Shown in pieces: positions 27,171 to 40,500 of a stretch of 64,000 bases of DNA; positions within the stretch are counted from its first letter, which is position 1; every line of letters begins with the position of its first letter. Source of the DNA: Tritrichomonas musculus (lineage: Eukaryota; Parabasalia; Tritrichomonadida; Tritrichomonadidae). The notes beneath the pieces were generated by a model. The model did not search any database. It was not told the DNA's origin and was given only the letters and a program-made list of their open reading frames with translations. The translations under genes were made by a program, and so were the position numbers. The stretch is taken from the NCBI GenBank assembly GCA_039105265.1, contig JAPFFF010000020.1, forward strand, positions 761,001-825,000, written 5' to 3'.

Positions 27171-27465
27171 TCATATCTCCAACTGAATCTTTTGATGTTT
27201 AAATTTCTAATTTTATTCTTAAAATTAATTTTCTTTATTTTTATTTTTAAAATAAAACTTAAATAAACAATTCAATTCAATTGAAAACTTTTTTTAAAAA
27301 TTAAACAAATACAAAATCATAATAATAATAATATTAAATAAAAAATTAAAATAAATAAAAAAATCATAAAAAGATTAATGTTTTTAAATTTATTAAGCAT
27401 ATTCTTCTTTTCATAAGCATGTTTTAAATTCCGAATTCATATAAAGTATTATAATCCGAGTTTGC
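27171..27465. other. 3' flank of transposase gene in the unique core
   Basis: AT-rich single-copy DNA between the last B unit and the end of the transposase reading frames. It contains ATAATAATAATA and long A/T runs. No gene is visible. Confidence 0.5.
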
Positions 27466-27969
27466 TCATTTTTTGTTCAAAATTTGATGAATGCATGGAA
27501 GTTCGCATCCATAAAGATTAGAATAATACAAACCATCTGCACAGAATGGCACATCGCAAAAATCTTTTTCGAATTCAGTTATTTTTTCTGGCTCGTTTTC
27601 AACTATCTCTTGGGCTTTCATCCTTAGATTATTTATATAGTCTTTCAGTTTTCTTAAAAGATTCACATTAAAATGATTAATTTGAATATCAATACATTTA
27701 AATAGTATGCCAAGTTTCTTATAGCTGTTTTTAGAATCTTCGATTGATTCATTTACAAATCTATGGAAACGTTCAATATGATTTGTTGAAGTGGGTATCA
27801 TTTTCTCTATTCGAATGAAAAGTGGCTCCATTCTTCTATCTCTTTCAACTCTATTGCCATTTTCATCGAATCCGAATATTTTGATAAATTTGTCATAATA
27901 TTTCACTGCGGAACCGCCAATTTCTAAGAATAACTTGAAAGTTTCTCTTATTGAGCCTCGCTTTTGCAA
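27466..27969 (-). CDS. MULE-like transposase, C-terminal part (frameshifted)
   Basis: This open frame carries the end of the transposase that begins at 29201. It has no ATG at its head (TTG at 27969) and overlaps the upstream ORF by 22 bp in the -1 frame. It is therefore a continuation separated by a frameshift, not an independent gene. The segment TSTNHIERFHRFVNES (residues ~61-76) matches the region around the third catalytic residue of MULE/IS256-type transposases, where TN(x)2E(x)2H is common; E66 is the likely third acidic residue. The C-terminal ~90 residues (helical, then a Cys-containing tail with CDVPFC) are not assigned. The two parts together give about 580 aa. Confidence 0.65.
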   Translation of the reverse strand: MQKRGSIRETFKLFLEIGGSAVKYYDKFIKIFGFDENGNRVERDRRMEPLFIRIEKMIPTSTNHIERFHRFVNESIEDSKNSYKKLGILFKCIDIQINHFNVNLLRKLKDYINNLRMKAQEIVENEPEKITEFEKDFCDVPFCADGLYYSNLYGCELPCIHQILNKK

Positions 27970-29201
27970 AACAGCACTTCTCTAACTAAAATTGATATTG
28001 CAGAACTGGCGCCAAAGGAACGTATTAAATGTACATAGCAGTAAAATAATTCGAAATGAAAAATGGATTGCAGTTTTTCAAATGAAGAATGCTGGTCTGA
28101 AAGAACATATTTTTCTAAAATTACATTAAACAATCTGAAATTTTCAATTTTATCTTGATTATTTTCTGCAGCTACATGTTCATTTGCACATGAATCAATT
28201 TCAATTTCATTAATTTTCATGTGATCAATTTCTTTTCTATCTATGAGGAACAAAGCTTCATAAAACAATGAATATAACTCAGAGCATTCGGTAGGCCCTA
28301 CTATAAGTCCTAAAGGCAATGCAGTATTACGATATATTGCCATTGGCGTACAAAATACATCTGGTTCGACTGCTTTGAAAGATGCATCAAGTTGAATGCA
28401 ATTTCCTAATCTAATTAGTTTTTTCGTAACATTAGGAATCCAAACGAATGCTTTGACAATGTTACCATCGAATTGAAACAAGCCATCTCCAACAACCATA
28501 AATAGGTAGCCACCTAATATATTAAACATTTCGTGTAAATCTCTAGCATTTAGAAGATTTGGCAATCGATTTGAAATTGTTATTTCGCACGGTGGGGAAA
28601 TATCTGCAAAACACGAAGCTGTGAACTGATTAACTTTATGCAGATTTATTTTGTTATTGAGGTATCGAGATAAATATGAAATTATAAAATTATTGTTGTA
28701 TCCATTTACATTCCTTTCAGTTGGTGGGCCAGGAGGAATTGGCTGGAATACCCAAGCTTGAAAATGGCGATATCCTTCTATATCAAATGTACATTTTTTG
28801 TATACAATTTTCTCTGTGCAGCTTACGACTTGAATAAGGAAAAAATTGCATGGGGTATCATAATAGATTTTTAAAACTTTGATATATTCAACATCATCTT
28901 CGTTCACTGCTCGAAGCTCAAATAAAATTAGACATCTGTCAAATGTGTAAATTCGTTCATACTCTCTGTATTTTTTTTTTTTGCGATTTTTCTTATTCTG
29001 AAATGACATTTTCTCGCATATTAAACCAGAAAGAAATTGTATTATAGTATGAGGTAAAAAAATTGCACTCTGATTTTTGAGATCAGAAAGCAAATAAATA
29101 CATCTTTTAGGATCAATGGAGGTTGATAGAGAACTCATATCTCGGTTAACTCTAAGACCAAATAAGCCATCATCGCGCTTTAATACAGGATCGTCATTCA
29201 T
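27948..29201 (-). CDS. MULE-like transposase, N-terminal and core part
   Basis: The ATG at 29201 is preceded on its strand by TTCATTTTA, a good initiator match, which supports this start. The 417-residue frame has a Lys-rich stretch (~residues 64-80), then LGNCIQLDASF with D272 as probable first catalytic Asp and LPLGLIVGPTECSELYSLF (296-313), a classic MULE segment. LSDQHSSFEKL follows with D369 as second catalytic Asp, then FYCYVHLIRSFG with the C-x2-H pair (C388, H391). The frame then breaks; the third acidic residue lies in the -1 frame at 27466-27969. It is the only coding core of the foldback element and lies antisense to the left arm. No canonical -1 slippery heptamer is visible at the overlap, so a disabling indel or an assembly error is likelier than programmed frameshifting. 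Confidence 0.72.
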   Translation of the reverse strand: MNDDPVLKRDDGLFGLRVNRDMSSLSTSIDPKRCIYLLSDLKNQSAIFLPHTIIQFLSGLICEKMSFQNKKNRKKKKYREYERIYTFDRCLILFELRAVNEDDVEYIKVLKIYYDTPCNFFLIQVVSCTEKIVYKKCTFDIEGYRHFQAWVFQPIPPGPPTERNVNGYNNNFIISYLSRYLNNKINLHKVNQFTASCFADISPPCEITISNRLPNLLNARDLHEMFNILGGYLFMVVGDGLFQFDGNIVKAFVWIPNVTKKLIRLGNCIQLDASFKAVEPDVFCTPMAIYRNTALPLGLIVGPTECSELYSLFYEALFLIDRKEIDHMKINEIEIDSCANEHVAAENNQDKIENFRLFNVILEKYVLSDQHSSFEKLQSIFHFELFYCYVHLIRSFGASSAISILVREVLFCKSEAQ

Positions 29202-29425
29202 TAAAATGAAGTAATAAATATTAAACGCTTTTCAGGAAAAAGGTAAACGGAATAATAGTAAATTTCAATTAGAGAGTAATTATGATTTAAAATAAACTTA
29301 AACGTAAAACTGCGTTAAAGTTTGAATATTGCTGAAATAAAATGGCGTTATACTAATTGGGAATTATGAAAAAATTATAATAAGAGTTGACCTTTAAAAA
29401 GAATAAATTGTAAATTTTGAGGCAG
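29202..29425 (-). promoter_or_regulatory. Unique leader upstream of the transposase
   Basis: 224 bp of single-copy AT-rich DNA between the start codon and the first inverted B unit. It ends in an initiator-like TTCATTTTA just before the ATG. It probably holds the whole non-satellite promoter, because upstream sequence is repeat array. Confidence 0.45.
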
Positions 29426-32400
29426 ATTAAATTGAGCAGTCTGTTGAAGATCAATTGAGCCGTCTGTTGAAGATCAGTTGAGCAGTCTGTTGCAGATCAG
29501 TTGATTAGTCTGTTGCAGATCAATTGAGCATTCTGCTGCAGATTAGTTGAGCATTCTGTTGCAGATCAATTGAGCAGTCTGTTGCAGATCAATTGAGCAG
29601 TCTGTTGCAGATCAATTGAGCAGTCTGTTGCAGATCAGTTGAGCATTCTGTTGCAGATCAATTGAGCATTCTGCTGCAGATCAGTTGAGCAGTCTGTTGC
29701 AGATTAGTGGAGCAGTCTGTTGCAGATCAGTTGAGCAGTCTGTTGCAGATCAATTGAGCATTCTGCTGCAGATCAGTTGAGCAGTCTGTTGCAGATTAGT
29801 GGAGCATTCTGTTGCAGATCAGTTGAGCAGTCTGTTGTAGATCAGTTGAGCATTCTGTTGCAGATCAGTTGAGCAGTCTGTTGCAGATCAGTTGAGCAGT
29901 CTGTTGCAGATCAATTGAGCATTCTGCTGCAGATTAGTTGAGCATTCTGCTGCAGATTAGTTGAGCAGTCTGCTACAGATCAGTTGATTAGTCTGTTGCA
30001 GATCAATTGAGCATTCTGCTGCAGATTAGTTGAGCAGTCTGTTGCAGATCAATTGAGCAGTCTGTTGCAGATCAGTTGAGTATTCTGTTGCAGATTAGTT
30101 GAGCATTCTGTTGAAGATCAGTTGAGCAGTCTGTTGCAGATCAATTGAGCAGTCTGTTGCAGATTAGTTGAGTATTCTGTTGCAGATTAGTTGAGCATTC
30201 TGTTGAAGATCAGTTGAGCAGTCTGTTGCAGATTAGTTGAGCATTCTGTTGAAGATCAGTTGAGCAGTCTGTTGCAGATCAATTGAGCATTCTGTTGCAG
30301 ATCAGTTGAGCAGTCTGTTGCAGATCAATTGAGCAGTCTGTTGCAGATCAATTGAGCATTCTGTTGCAGATCAGTTGAGCATTCTGTTGCAGATCAATTG
30401 AGCATTCTGTTGCAGATCAGTTGAGCATTCTGTTGAAGATCAGTTGAGCAGTCTGTTGCAGATCAATTGAGCAGTCTGTTGCAGATCAGTTGAGCATTCT
30501 GTTGAAGATCAGTTGAGCAGTCTGTTGCAGATCAATTGAGCATTCTGTTGCAGATCAGTTGAGCATTCTGTTGAAGATCAGTTGAGCAGTCTGTTGCAGA
30601 TCAATTGAGCAGTCTGTTGCAGATTAGTTGAGCATTCTGCTGCAGATCAATTGATTAGTCTGTTGCAGATCAATTGAGCATTCTGCTGCAGATTAGTTGA
30701 GCAGTCTGCTGCAGATCAATTGAGCAGTCTGTTGCAGATCAATTGAGCATTCTGCTGCAGATTAGTCGAGTATTCTGTTGCAGATTAGTTGAGCATTCTG
30801 TTGAAGATCAGTTGAGCAGTCTGTTGCAGATCAATTGAGCAGTCTGTTGCAGATCAATTGAGCATTCTGTTGGAGATCAATTGAGCAGTCTGCTGCAGAT
30901 TAGTTGAGCATTCTGTTGCAGATCAGTTGAGTATTCTGCTGCAGATCAATTGAGCATTCTGTTGCAGATCAGTTGAGTATTCTGCTGCAGATCAATTGAG
31001 CAGTCTGCTGCAGATCAATTGAGCAGTCTGTTGCAGATCAATTGAGCAGTCTGTTGCAGATCAATTGAGCAGTCTGTTGCAGATTAGTTGAGCATTCTGT
31101 TGCAGATCAATTGAGCAGTCTGTTGCAGATCAATTGAGCAGTCTGTTGCAGATCAATTGAGCAGTCTGTTGCAGATCAATTGAGCAGTCTGTTGCAGATC
31201 AATTGAGCAGTCTGTTGCAGATCAATTGAGCAGTCTGTTGCAGATCAATTGAGCAGTCTGTTGCAGATCAATTGAGCAGTCTGTTGCAGATCAATTGAGC
31301 ATTCTGCTGCAGATTAGTTGAGTATTCTGTTGCAGATTAGTTGAGCATTCTGTTGAAGATCAGTTGAGCAGTCTGTTGCAGATCAATTGAGCAGTCTGTT
31401 GCAGATCAATTGAGCATTCTGTTGGAGATCAATTGAGCAGTCTGCTGCAGATTAGTTGAGCATTCTGTTGAAGATCAGTTGAGCAGTCTGTTGCAGATCA
31501 ATTGAGCAGTCTGTTGCAGATCAATTGAGCAGTCTGTTGCAGATTAGTTGAGCATTCTGTTGCAGATCAATTGAGCAGTCTGTTGCAGATCAATTGAGCA
31601 GTCTGTTGCAGATCAATTGAGCAGTCTGTTGCAGATCAATTGAGCAGTCTGTTGCAGATCAATTGAGCAGTCTGTTGCAGATCAATTGAGCAGTCTGTTG
31701 CAGATCAATTGAGCAGTCTGTTGCAGATCAATTGAGCAGTCTGTTGCAGATCAATTGAGCAGTCTGTTGCAGATCAGTTGAGTATTCTGTTGCAGATTAG
31801 TTGAGCATTCTGTTGAAGATCAGTTGAGCAGTCTGTTGCAGATTAGTTGAGTATTCTGTTGCAGATTAGTTGAGCATTCTGTTGAAGATCAATTGAGCAG
31901 TCTGTTGCAGATCAGTTGAGTATTCTGTTGCAGATTAGTTGAGCATTCTGTTGAAGATCAGTTGAGCAGTCTGTTGCAGATTAGTTGAGTATTCTGTTGC
32001 AGATTAGTTGAGCATTCTGTTGAAGATCAGTTGAGCAGTCTGTTGCAGATCAATTGAGCAGTCTGTTGCAGATCAATTGAGCAGTCTGTTGCAGATTAGT
32101 TGAGCATTCTGTTGAAGATCAGTTGAGCAGTCTGTTGCAGATCAATTGAGCATTCTGTTGCAGATCAGTTGAGCAGTCTGCCGCAGATTAGTTGAGCATT
32201 CTGTTGAAGATCAATTGAGCAGTCTGTTGCAGATTAGTTGAGCATTCTGTTGAAGATCAATTGAGCATTCTGTTGCAGATTAGTTGAGCAGTCTGTTGCA
32301 GATTAGTTGAGCATTCTGTTGAAGATCAATTGAGCAGTCTGTTGCAGATTAGTTGAGCAGTCTGTTGCAGATTAGTTGAGTATTCTGTTGAAGATCAGTT

Positions 32401-35400
32401 GAGCAGTCTGTTGCAGATCAATTGAGCATTCTGTTGCAGATCAGTTGAGCAGTCTGCCGCAGATTAGTTGAGCATTCTGTTGAAGATCAATTGAGCAGTC
32501 TGTTGCAGATTAGTTGAGCAGTCTGTTGCAGATTAGTTGAGCATTCTGTTGAAGATCAATTGAGCATTCTGTTGCAGATTAGTTGAGCAGTCTGTTGCAG
32601 ATTAGTTGAGTATTCTGTTGCAGATTAGTTGAGTATTCTGTTGCAGATCAGTTGAGCAGTCTGTTGCAGATTAGTTGAGTATTCTGTTGCAGATTAGTTG
32701 AGCATTCTGTTGAAGATCAGTTGAGTATTCTGTTGCAGATTAGTTGAGCATTCTGTTGAAGATTATTTGAGTATTCTGTTGCAGATAAGTTGAGCAGTCT
32801 GTTGCAGATTAGTTGAGTATTCTGTTGCAGATCAGTTGAGCAGTCTGTTGCAGATCAGTTGAGTATTCTGTTGCAGATTAGTTGAGCATTCTGTTGAAGA
32901 TCAGTTGAGCAGTCTGTTGAAGATCAGTTGAGCAGTCTGTTGCAGATTAGTTGAGCAGTCTGTTGCAGATCAGTTGAGTATTCTGTTGAAGATCAGTTGA
33001 GCAGTCTGTTGAAGATCAGTTGAGCAGTCTGTTGCAGATTAGTTGAGCATTCTGTTGAAGATTAGTTGAGTATTCTGTTGCAGATCAGTTGAGCAGTCTG
33101 TTGCAGATTAGTTGAGTATTCTGTTGCAGATTAGTTGAGTATTCTGTTGCAGATCAGTTGAGTATTCTGTTGCAGATCAGTTGAGTATTCTGTTGCAGAT
33201 TAGTTGAGCAGTCTGTTGCAGATCAGTTGAGCAGTCTGTTGCAGATTAGTTGAGTATTCTGTTGCAGATCAATTGAGCATTCTGTTGAAGATCAGTTGAG
33301 CAGTCTGTTACAGATCAGTTGAGCAGTCTGTTGCAGATTAGTTGAGTATTCTGTTGCAGATTAGTTGAGCAGTCTGTTGCAGATCAGTTGAGCAGTCTGT
33401 TGCAGATTAGTTGAGTATTCTGTTGCAGATCAATTGAGCATTCTGTTGAAGATCAGTTGAGCAGTCTGTTACAGATCAGTTGAGCAGTCTGTTGCAGATC
33501 AGTTGAGTATTCTGTTGCAGATCAATTGAGCATTCTGTTGAAGATCAGTTGAGCAGTCTGTTACAGATCAGTTGAGCAGTCTGTTGCAGATTAGTTGAGT
33601 ATTCTGTTGCAGATCAATTGAGCATTCTGTTGAAGATCAGTTGAGCAGTCTGTTGAAGATCAGTTGAGCAGTCTGTTACAGATCAATTGAGTATTCTGTT
33701 GCAGATCAATTGAGCATTCTGTTGAAGATCAGTTGAGCAGTCTGTTACAGATCAATTGAGCAGTCTGTTGCAGATCAGTTGATTAGTCTGTTGCAGATCA
33801 ATTGAGCAGTCTGCTGCAGATTAGTTGATTAGTCTGCTACAGATCAATTGAGCAGTCTGTTGCATATCAGTTGAGCATTCTGCTGCAGATTAGTTGAGCA
33901 GTCTGTTGCAGATCAGTTGATTAGTCTGTTGCAGATCAATTGAGCATTCTGCTGCAGATTAGTTGAGCAGTCTGTTGCAGATTAGTTGAGCATTCTGCTA
34001 CAGATCAATTGAGCATTCTGTTGCAGATCAATTGAGTATTCTGTTGCAGATCAATTGAGCATTCTGTTGAAGATCAGTTGAGCAGTCTGTTACAGATCAA
34101 TTGAGCAGTCTGTTGCAGATCAGTTGATTAGTCTGTTGCAGATCAATTGAGCAGTCTGCTGCAGATCAGTTGATTAGTCTGTTGCAGATCAATTGAGCAG
34201 TCTGTTGCATATCAGTTGAGCATTCTGCTGCAGATTAGTTGAGCAGTCTGTTGCAGATCAGTTGATTAGTCTGTTGCAGATCAATTGAGCATTCTGCTGC
34301 AGATTAGTTGAGCATTCTGCTACAGATCAATTGAGCAGTCTGTTGCAGATCAATTGAGCAGTCTGTTGCAGATCAATTGAGCATTCTGTTGAAGATCAGT
34401 TGAGCAGTCTGTTACAGATCAATTGAGCATTCTGTTGAAGATCAGTTGAGCAGTCTGTTGCAGATCAGTTGATTAGTCTGTTGCAGATCAATTGAGCAGT
34501 CTGCTGCAGATTAGTTGATTAGTCTGCTACAGATCAATTGAGCAGTCTGTTGCATATCAGTTGAGCATTCTGCTGCAGATTAGTTGAGCAGTCTGTTACA
34601 GATTAGTTGAGCATTCTGCTACAGATCAATTGAGCAGTCTGTTGAAGATCAGTTGAGTATTCTGTTGCAGATCAATTGAGCATTCTGTTGAAGATCAGTT
34701 GAGCAGTCTGTTGCAGATCAATTGAGCATTCTGCTGCAGATCAATTGAGCATTCTGTTGAAGATCAGTTGAGCATTCTGCTGCAGATTAGTTGAGCAGTC
34801 TGTTACAGATTAGTTGAGCAGTCTGTTGCAGATCAATTGAGCATTCTGCTGCAGATCAATTGAGCAGTCTGTTGCAGATTAGTTGAGCAGTCTGTTGCAG
34901 ATCAATTGAGCATTCTGCTGCAGATCAATTGAGCATTCTGTTGAAGATCAGTTGAGCATTCTGCTGCAGATTAGTTGAGCAGTCTGTTACAGATTAGTTG
35001 AGCATTCTGCTACAGATCAATTGAGCAGTCTGTTGCAGATCAGTTGAGTATTCTGCTACAGATCAATTGAGCAGTCTGTTGCAGATCAATTGAGCATTCT
35101 GCTACAGATTAGTTGCGCAGTCTGTTGCAGATCAGTTGAGTATTCTGCTACAGATCAATTGAGCATTCTGTTGAAGATCAGTTGAGCATTCTGCTGCAGA
35201 TTAGTTGAGCAGTCTGTTGCAGATCAATTGAGCATTCTGCTGCAGATCAATTGAGCATTCTGTTGCAGATCAATTGAGCATTCTGTTGAAGATCAGTTGA
35301 GCATTCTGCTGCAGATCAATTGAGCATTCTGTTGAAGATCAGTTGAGCATTCTGCTGCAGATTAGTTGAGCAGTCTGTTACAGATTAGTTGAGCATTCTG

Positions 35401-37538
35401 CTACAGATCAATTGAGCAGTCTGTTGCAGATCAGTTGAGTATTCTGCTGCAGATCAATTGAGCATTCTGCTGCAGATCAATTGAGCATTCTGTTGAAGAT
35501 CAGTTGAGCATTCTGTTGAAGATCAGTTGAGCATTCTGCTGCAGATTAGTTGAGCAGTCTGTTACAGATTAGTTGAGCATTCTGCTACAGATCAATTGAG
35601 CAGTCTGTTGCAGATCAGTTGAGTATTCTGCTACAGATCAATTGAGCAGTCTGTTGCAGATCAATTGAGCAGTCTGCTGCAGATTAGTTGAGCAGTCTGT
35701 TACAGATTAGTTGAGCATTCTGCTACAGATTAATTGCGCAGTCTGTTGCAGATCAATTGAGCAGTCTGCTGCAGATCAATTGAGCAGTCTGCTGCAGATT
35801 AGTTGAGCATTCTGCTACAGATCAATTGAGCAGTCTGTTGCAGATCAATTGAGCAGTCTGCTGCAGATTAGTTGAGCAGTCTGTTACAGATTAGTTGAGC
35901 ATTCTGCTACAGATCAATTGAGCAGTCTGTTGCAGATCAGTTGAGTATTCTGCTGCAGATCAATTGAGCATTCTGTTGAAGATCAATTGAGCAGTCTGTT
36001 GCAGATCAGTTGAGTATTCTGCTACAGATCAATTGAGCAGTCTGTTGCAGATCAATTGAGCAGTCTGCTGCAGATTAGTTGAGCATTCTGCTACAGATCA
36101 ATTGAGCAGTCTGTTACAGATTAGTTGAGCATTCTGCTACAGATCAATTGAGCAGTCTGTTGCAGATCAATTGAGCAGTCTGCTGCAGATTAGTTGAGCA
36201 GTCTGTTACAGATTAGTTGAGCATTCTGCTACAGATCAATTGAGCAGTCTGTTGCAGATCAGTTGAGTATTCTGCTGCAGATCAATTGAGCATTCTGTTG
36301 AAGATCAATTGAGCAGTCTGTTGCAGATCAGTTGAGCATTCTGTTGCAGATCAATTGAGCATTCTGTTGAAGATCAATTGAGCAGTCTGTTGCAGATCAG
36401 TTGAGCATTCTGTTGCAGATCAATTGAGCAGTCTGTTGCAGATTAGTTGAGCATTCTGCTGCAGATCAATTGAGCAGTCTGTTGCAGATTAGTTGAGCAG
36501 TCTGTTGCAGATCAATTGAGCATTCTGTTGAAGATCAATTGAGCAGTCTGTTGCAGATCAGTTGAGCATTCTGTTGCAGATCAATTGAGCATTCTGTTGA
36601 AGATCAATTGAGCATTCTGTTGCAGATCAGTTGAGCATTCTGTTGCAGATCAATTGAGCAGTCTGTTGCAGATTAGTTGAGCATTCTGCTGCAGATTAGT
36701 TGAGCAGTCTGTTGCAGATCAGTTGAGCATTCTGTTGCAGATCAGTTGAGCAGTCTGCTGCAGATTAGTTGAGCATTCTGCTGCAGATTAGTTGAGCATT
36801 CTGTTGCAGATCAATTGAGCAGTCTGTTGCAGATCAGTTGAGCAGTCTGCTGCAGATTAGTTGAGCATTCTGTTGCAGATCAGTTGAGTATTCTGCTGCA
36901 GATTAGTTGAGCATTCTGTTGCAGATCAATTGAGCAGTCTGTTGCAGATCAGTTGAGCATTCTGTTGCAGATCAATTGAGCAGTCTGTTGCAGATTAGTT
37001 GAGCATTCTGCTGCAGATTAGTTGAGCAGTCTGTTGCAGATCAGTTGAGCATTCTGTTGCAGATCAGTTGAGTATTCTGCTGCAGATTAGTTGAGCATTC
37101 TGCTGCAGATTAGTTGAGCAGTCTGTTGCAGATTAGTTGAGCATTCTGTTGCAGATCAATTGAGCAGTCTGCCGCAGATCAATTGATCATTCTGTTGAAG
37201 ATCAATTGAGCAGTCTGCTGCAGATCAATTGATCATTCTGTTGCAGATCAATTGAGCATTCTGCTGCAGATCAATTGAGCAGTCTGCTGCAGATCAATTG
37301 AGCAGTCTGCTGCAGATCAATTGAGCAGTCTGTTGAAGATCAGTTGAGCATTCTGTTGCAGATCAATTGAGCATTCTGTTGAAGATCAGTTGAGCATTCT
37401 GTTGCAGATCAATTGAGCAGTATGCTGCAGATCAATTGAGCATTCTGTTGAAGATCAATTGAGCATTCTGTTGCAGATCAATTGAGCAGTCTGCTGCAGA
37501 TCAATTGAGCAGTCTGTTGCAGATCAATTGAGCAGTAT
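29426..37538 (-). repeat. Satellite family B, right arm, inverted (~350 copies)
   Basis: The same 23-bp unit as the left arm but in reverse complement (TTGCAGATCAATTGAGCAGTCTG and variants). It runs 8.1 kb to the change into family A at about 37539 (AGTATGATGCCGTAAATTAAGC). Variants TGTTGAAGATCAG and TGCTACAGATCAA are locally clustered, the latter mostly at 33.8-36.3 kb. Confidence 0.93.
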
Positions 37539-40500
37539 GATGCCGTAAATTAAGCTGAGGATTCTGCAGAAGAATAATCTGTGGATTCTGCGGTAAATTA
37601 AGCTGATGATTCTGCCGTAAATTAAGCTGATGATTCTGCGGTAAATTAACTGATGATTCTGCGGAAAATTAACTGATGATTCTGCAGAAGAATAATCTGA
37701 TGATTCTGCCGTAAATTAACTGATGATTCTGCAGAAGAATAATCTGATGATTCTGCAGAAGAATAAGCTGAGGATTCTGCCGTAAATTAACTGATGATTC
37801 TGCAGAAGAATAATCTGATGATTCTGCAGAAGAATAAGCTGAGGATTCTGCCGTAAATTAAGCTGATGATTCTGCAGAAGAATAATCTGATGATTCTGCA
37901 GAAGAATAATCAGATGATTCTGCAGAAGAATAGGCTGATGATTCTGCGGAAAATTAACTGATGATTCTGCAGAAGAATAATCTGACGATTCTGCCGTAAA
38001 TTAAGCTGATGATTCTGCTGTAAATTAAGCTGATGATTCTGCTGTAAATTAACTGATGATTCTGCAGAAGAATAGGCTGATGATTCTGCGGTAAATTAAG
38101 CTGATGATTCTGCGGTAAATTAAGCTGATGATTCTGCCGTAAATTAAGCTGATGATTCTGCCGTAAATTAAGCTGAGGATTCTGCCGTAAATTAACTGAT
38201 GATTCTGCAGAAGAATAATCTGATGATTCTGCAGAAGAATAAGCTGAGGATTCTGCCGTAAATTAAGCTGATGATTCTGCAGAAGAATAATCAGATGATT
38301 CTGCCGTAAATTAAGCTGATGATTCTGCAGAAGAATAATCTGATGATTCTGCAGAAGAATAGGCTGATGATTCTGCGGTAAATTAACTGATGATTCTGCG
38401 GTAAATTAACTGATGATTCTGCAGAAGAATAATCTGATGATTCTGCCGTAAATTAAGCTGATGATTCTGCCGTAAATTAAGCTGAGAATTCTGCGGTAAA
38501 TTAACTGATGATTCTGCAGAAGAATAATCTGATGATTCTACAGAAGAATAGGCTGATGATTCTGCGGAAAATTAACTGATGATTCTGCAGAAGAATAATC
38601 TGATGATTCTGCAGAAGAATAAGCTGAGGATTCTGCAGAAGAATAAGCTGAGGATTCTGCCGTAAATTAACTGATGATTCTGCAGAAGAATAATCTGATG
38701 ATTCTGCAGAAGAATAATCAGATGATTCTGCCGTAAATTAAGCTGATGCTTCTGCAGAAGAATAGGCTGATGATTCTGCGGTAAATTAACTGATGATTCT
38801 GCAGAAGAATAATCTGATGATTCTGCCGTAAATTAAGCTGATGATTCTGCAGAAGAATAATCTGATGATTCTGCAGAAGAATAATCTGATGATTCTGCAG
38901 AAGAATAAGCTGAGGATTCTGCCGTAAATTAAGCTGATGATTCTGCAGAAGAATAATCTGATGATTCTGCAGAAGAATAATCAGATGATTCTGCAGAAGA
39001 ATAGGCTGATGATTCTGCGGAAAATTAACTGATGATTCTGCAGAAGAATAATCTGACGATTCTGCCGTAAATTAAGCTGATGATTCTGCTGTAAATTAAC
39101 TGATGATTCTGCAGAAGAATAATCTGATGATTCTGCAGAAGAATAATCTGATGATTCTGCAGAAGAATAATCTGATGATTCTGCAGAAGAATAGGCTGAT
39201 GATTCTGCGGTAAATTAAGCTGATGATTCTGCGGTAAATTAAGCTGATGATTCTGCCGTAAATTAAGCTGATGATTCTGCCGTAAATTAAGCTGAGGATT
39301 CTGCCGTAAATTAACTGATGATTCTGCAGAAGAATAATCTGATGATTCTGCAGAAGAATAAGCTGAGGATTCTGCCGTAAATTAAGCTGATGATTCTGCA
39401 GAAGAATAATCTGATGATTCTGCAGAAGAATAATCAGATGATTCTGCCGTAAATTAAGCTGATGATTCTGCAGAAGAATAATCTGATGATTCTGCAGAAG
39501 AATAGGCTGATGATTCTGCGGTAAATTAACTGATGATTCTGCGGTAAATTAACTGATGATTCTGCAGAAGAATAATCTGATGATTCTGCAGAAGAATAGG
39601 CTGATGATTCTGCGGTAAATTAACTGATGATTCTGCGGAAAATTAACTGATGATTCTGCAGAAGAATAATCTGATGATTCTGCCGTAAATTAACTGATGA
39701 TTCTGCAGAAGAATAATCTGATGATTCTGCAGAAGAATAAGCTGAGGATTCTGCCGTAAATTAACTGATGATTCTGCAGAAGAATAATCTGATGATTCTG
39801 CAGAAGAATAAGCTGAGGATTCTGCCGTAAATTAAGCTGATGATTCTGCAGAAGAATAATCTGATGATTCTGCAGAAGAATAATCAGATGATTCTGCGGT
39901 AAATTAACTGATGATTCTGCAGAAGAATAATCTGATGATTCTGCCGTAAATTAAGCTGATGATTCTGCAGAAGAATAATCTGATGATTCTGCAGAAGAAT
40001 AATCTGATGATTCTGCAGAAGAATAGGCTGATGATTCTGCAGAAGAATAATCTGATGATTCTGCAGAAGAATAGGCTGATGATTCTGCCGTAAATTAAGC
40101 TGATGATTCAGCAGAAGAATAAGCTGATGATTCTGCAGAAGAATAATCTGATGATTCTGCAGAAGAATAAGCTGAGGATTCTGCCGTAAATTAAGCTGAT
40201 GATTCTGCAGAAGAATAATCTGATGATTCTGCAGAAGAATAAGCTGAGGATTCTGCCGTAAATTAAGCTGATGATTCTGCAGAAGAATAATCTGATGATT
40301 CTGCAGAAGAATAGGCTGATGATTCTGCCGTAAATTAAGCTGATGATTCAGCAGAAGAATAAGCTGATGATTCTGCAGAAGAATAATCTGATGATTCTGC
40401 AGAAGAATAAGCTGAGGATTCTGCCGTAAATTAAGCTGATGATTCTGCAGAAGAATAATCTGATGATTCTGCAGAAGAATAAGCTGAGGATTCTGCCGTA

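Noticed and set aside
27940-27975. Programmed -1 frameshift in the transposase
   Set aside because: The overlap contains TTTTGCAAAAG but no X-XXY-YYZ heptamer in the zero frame; kept only as an open possibility.
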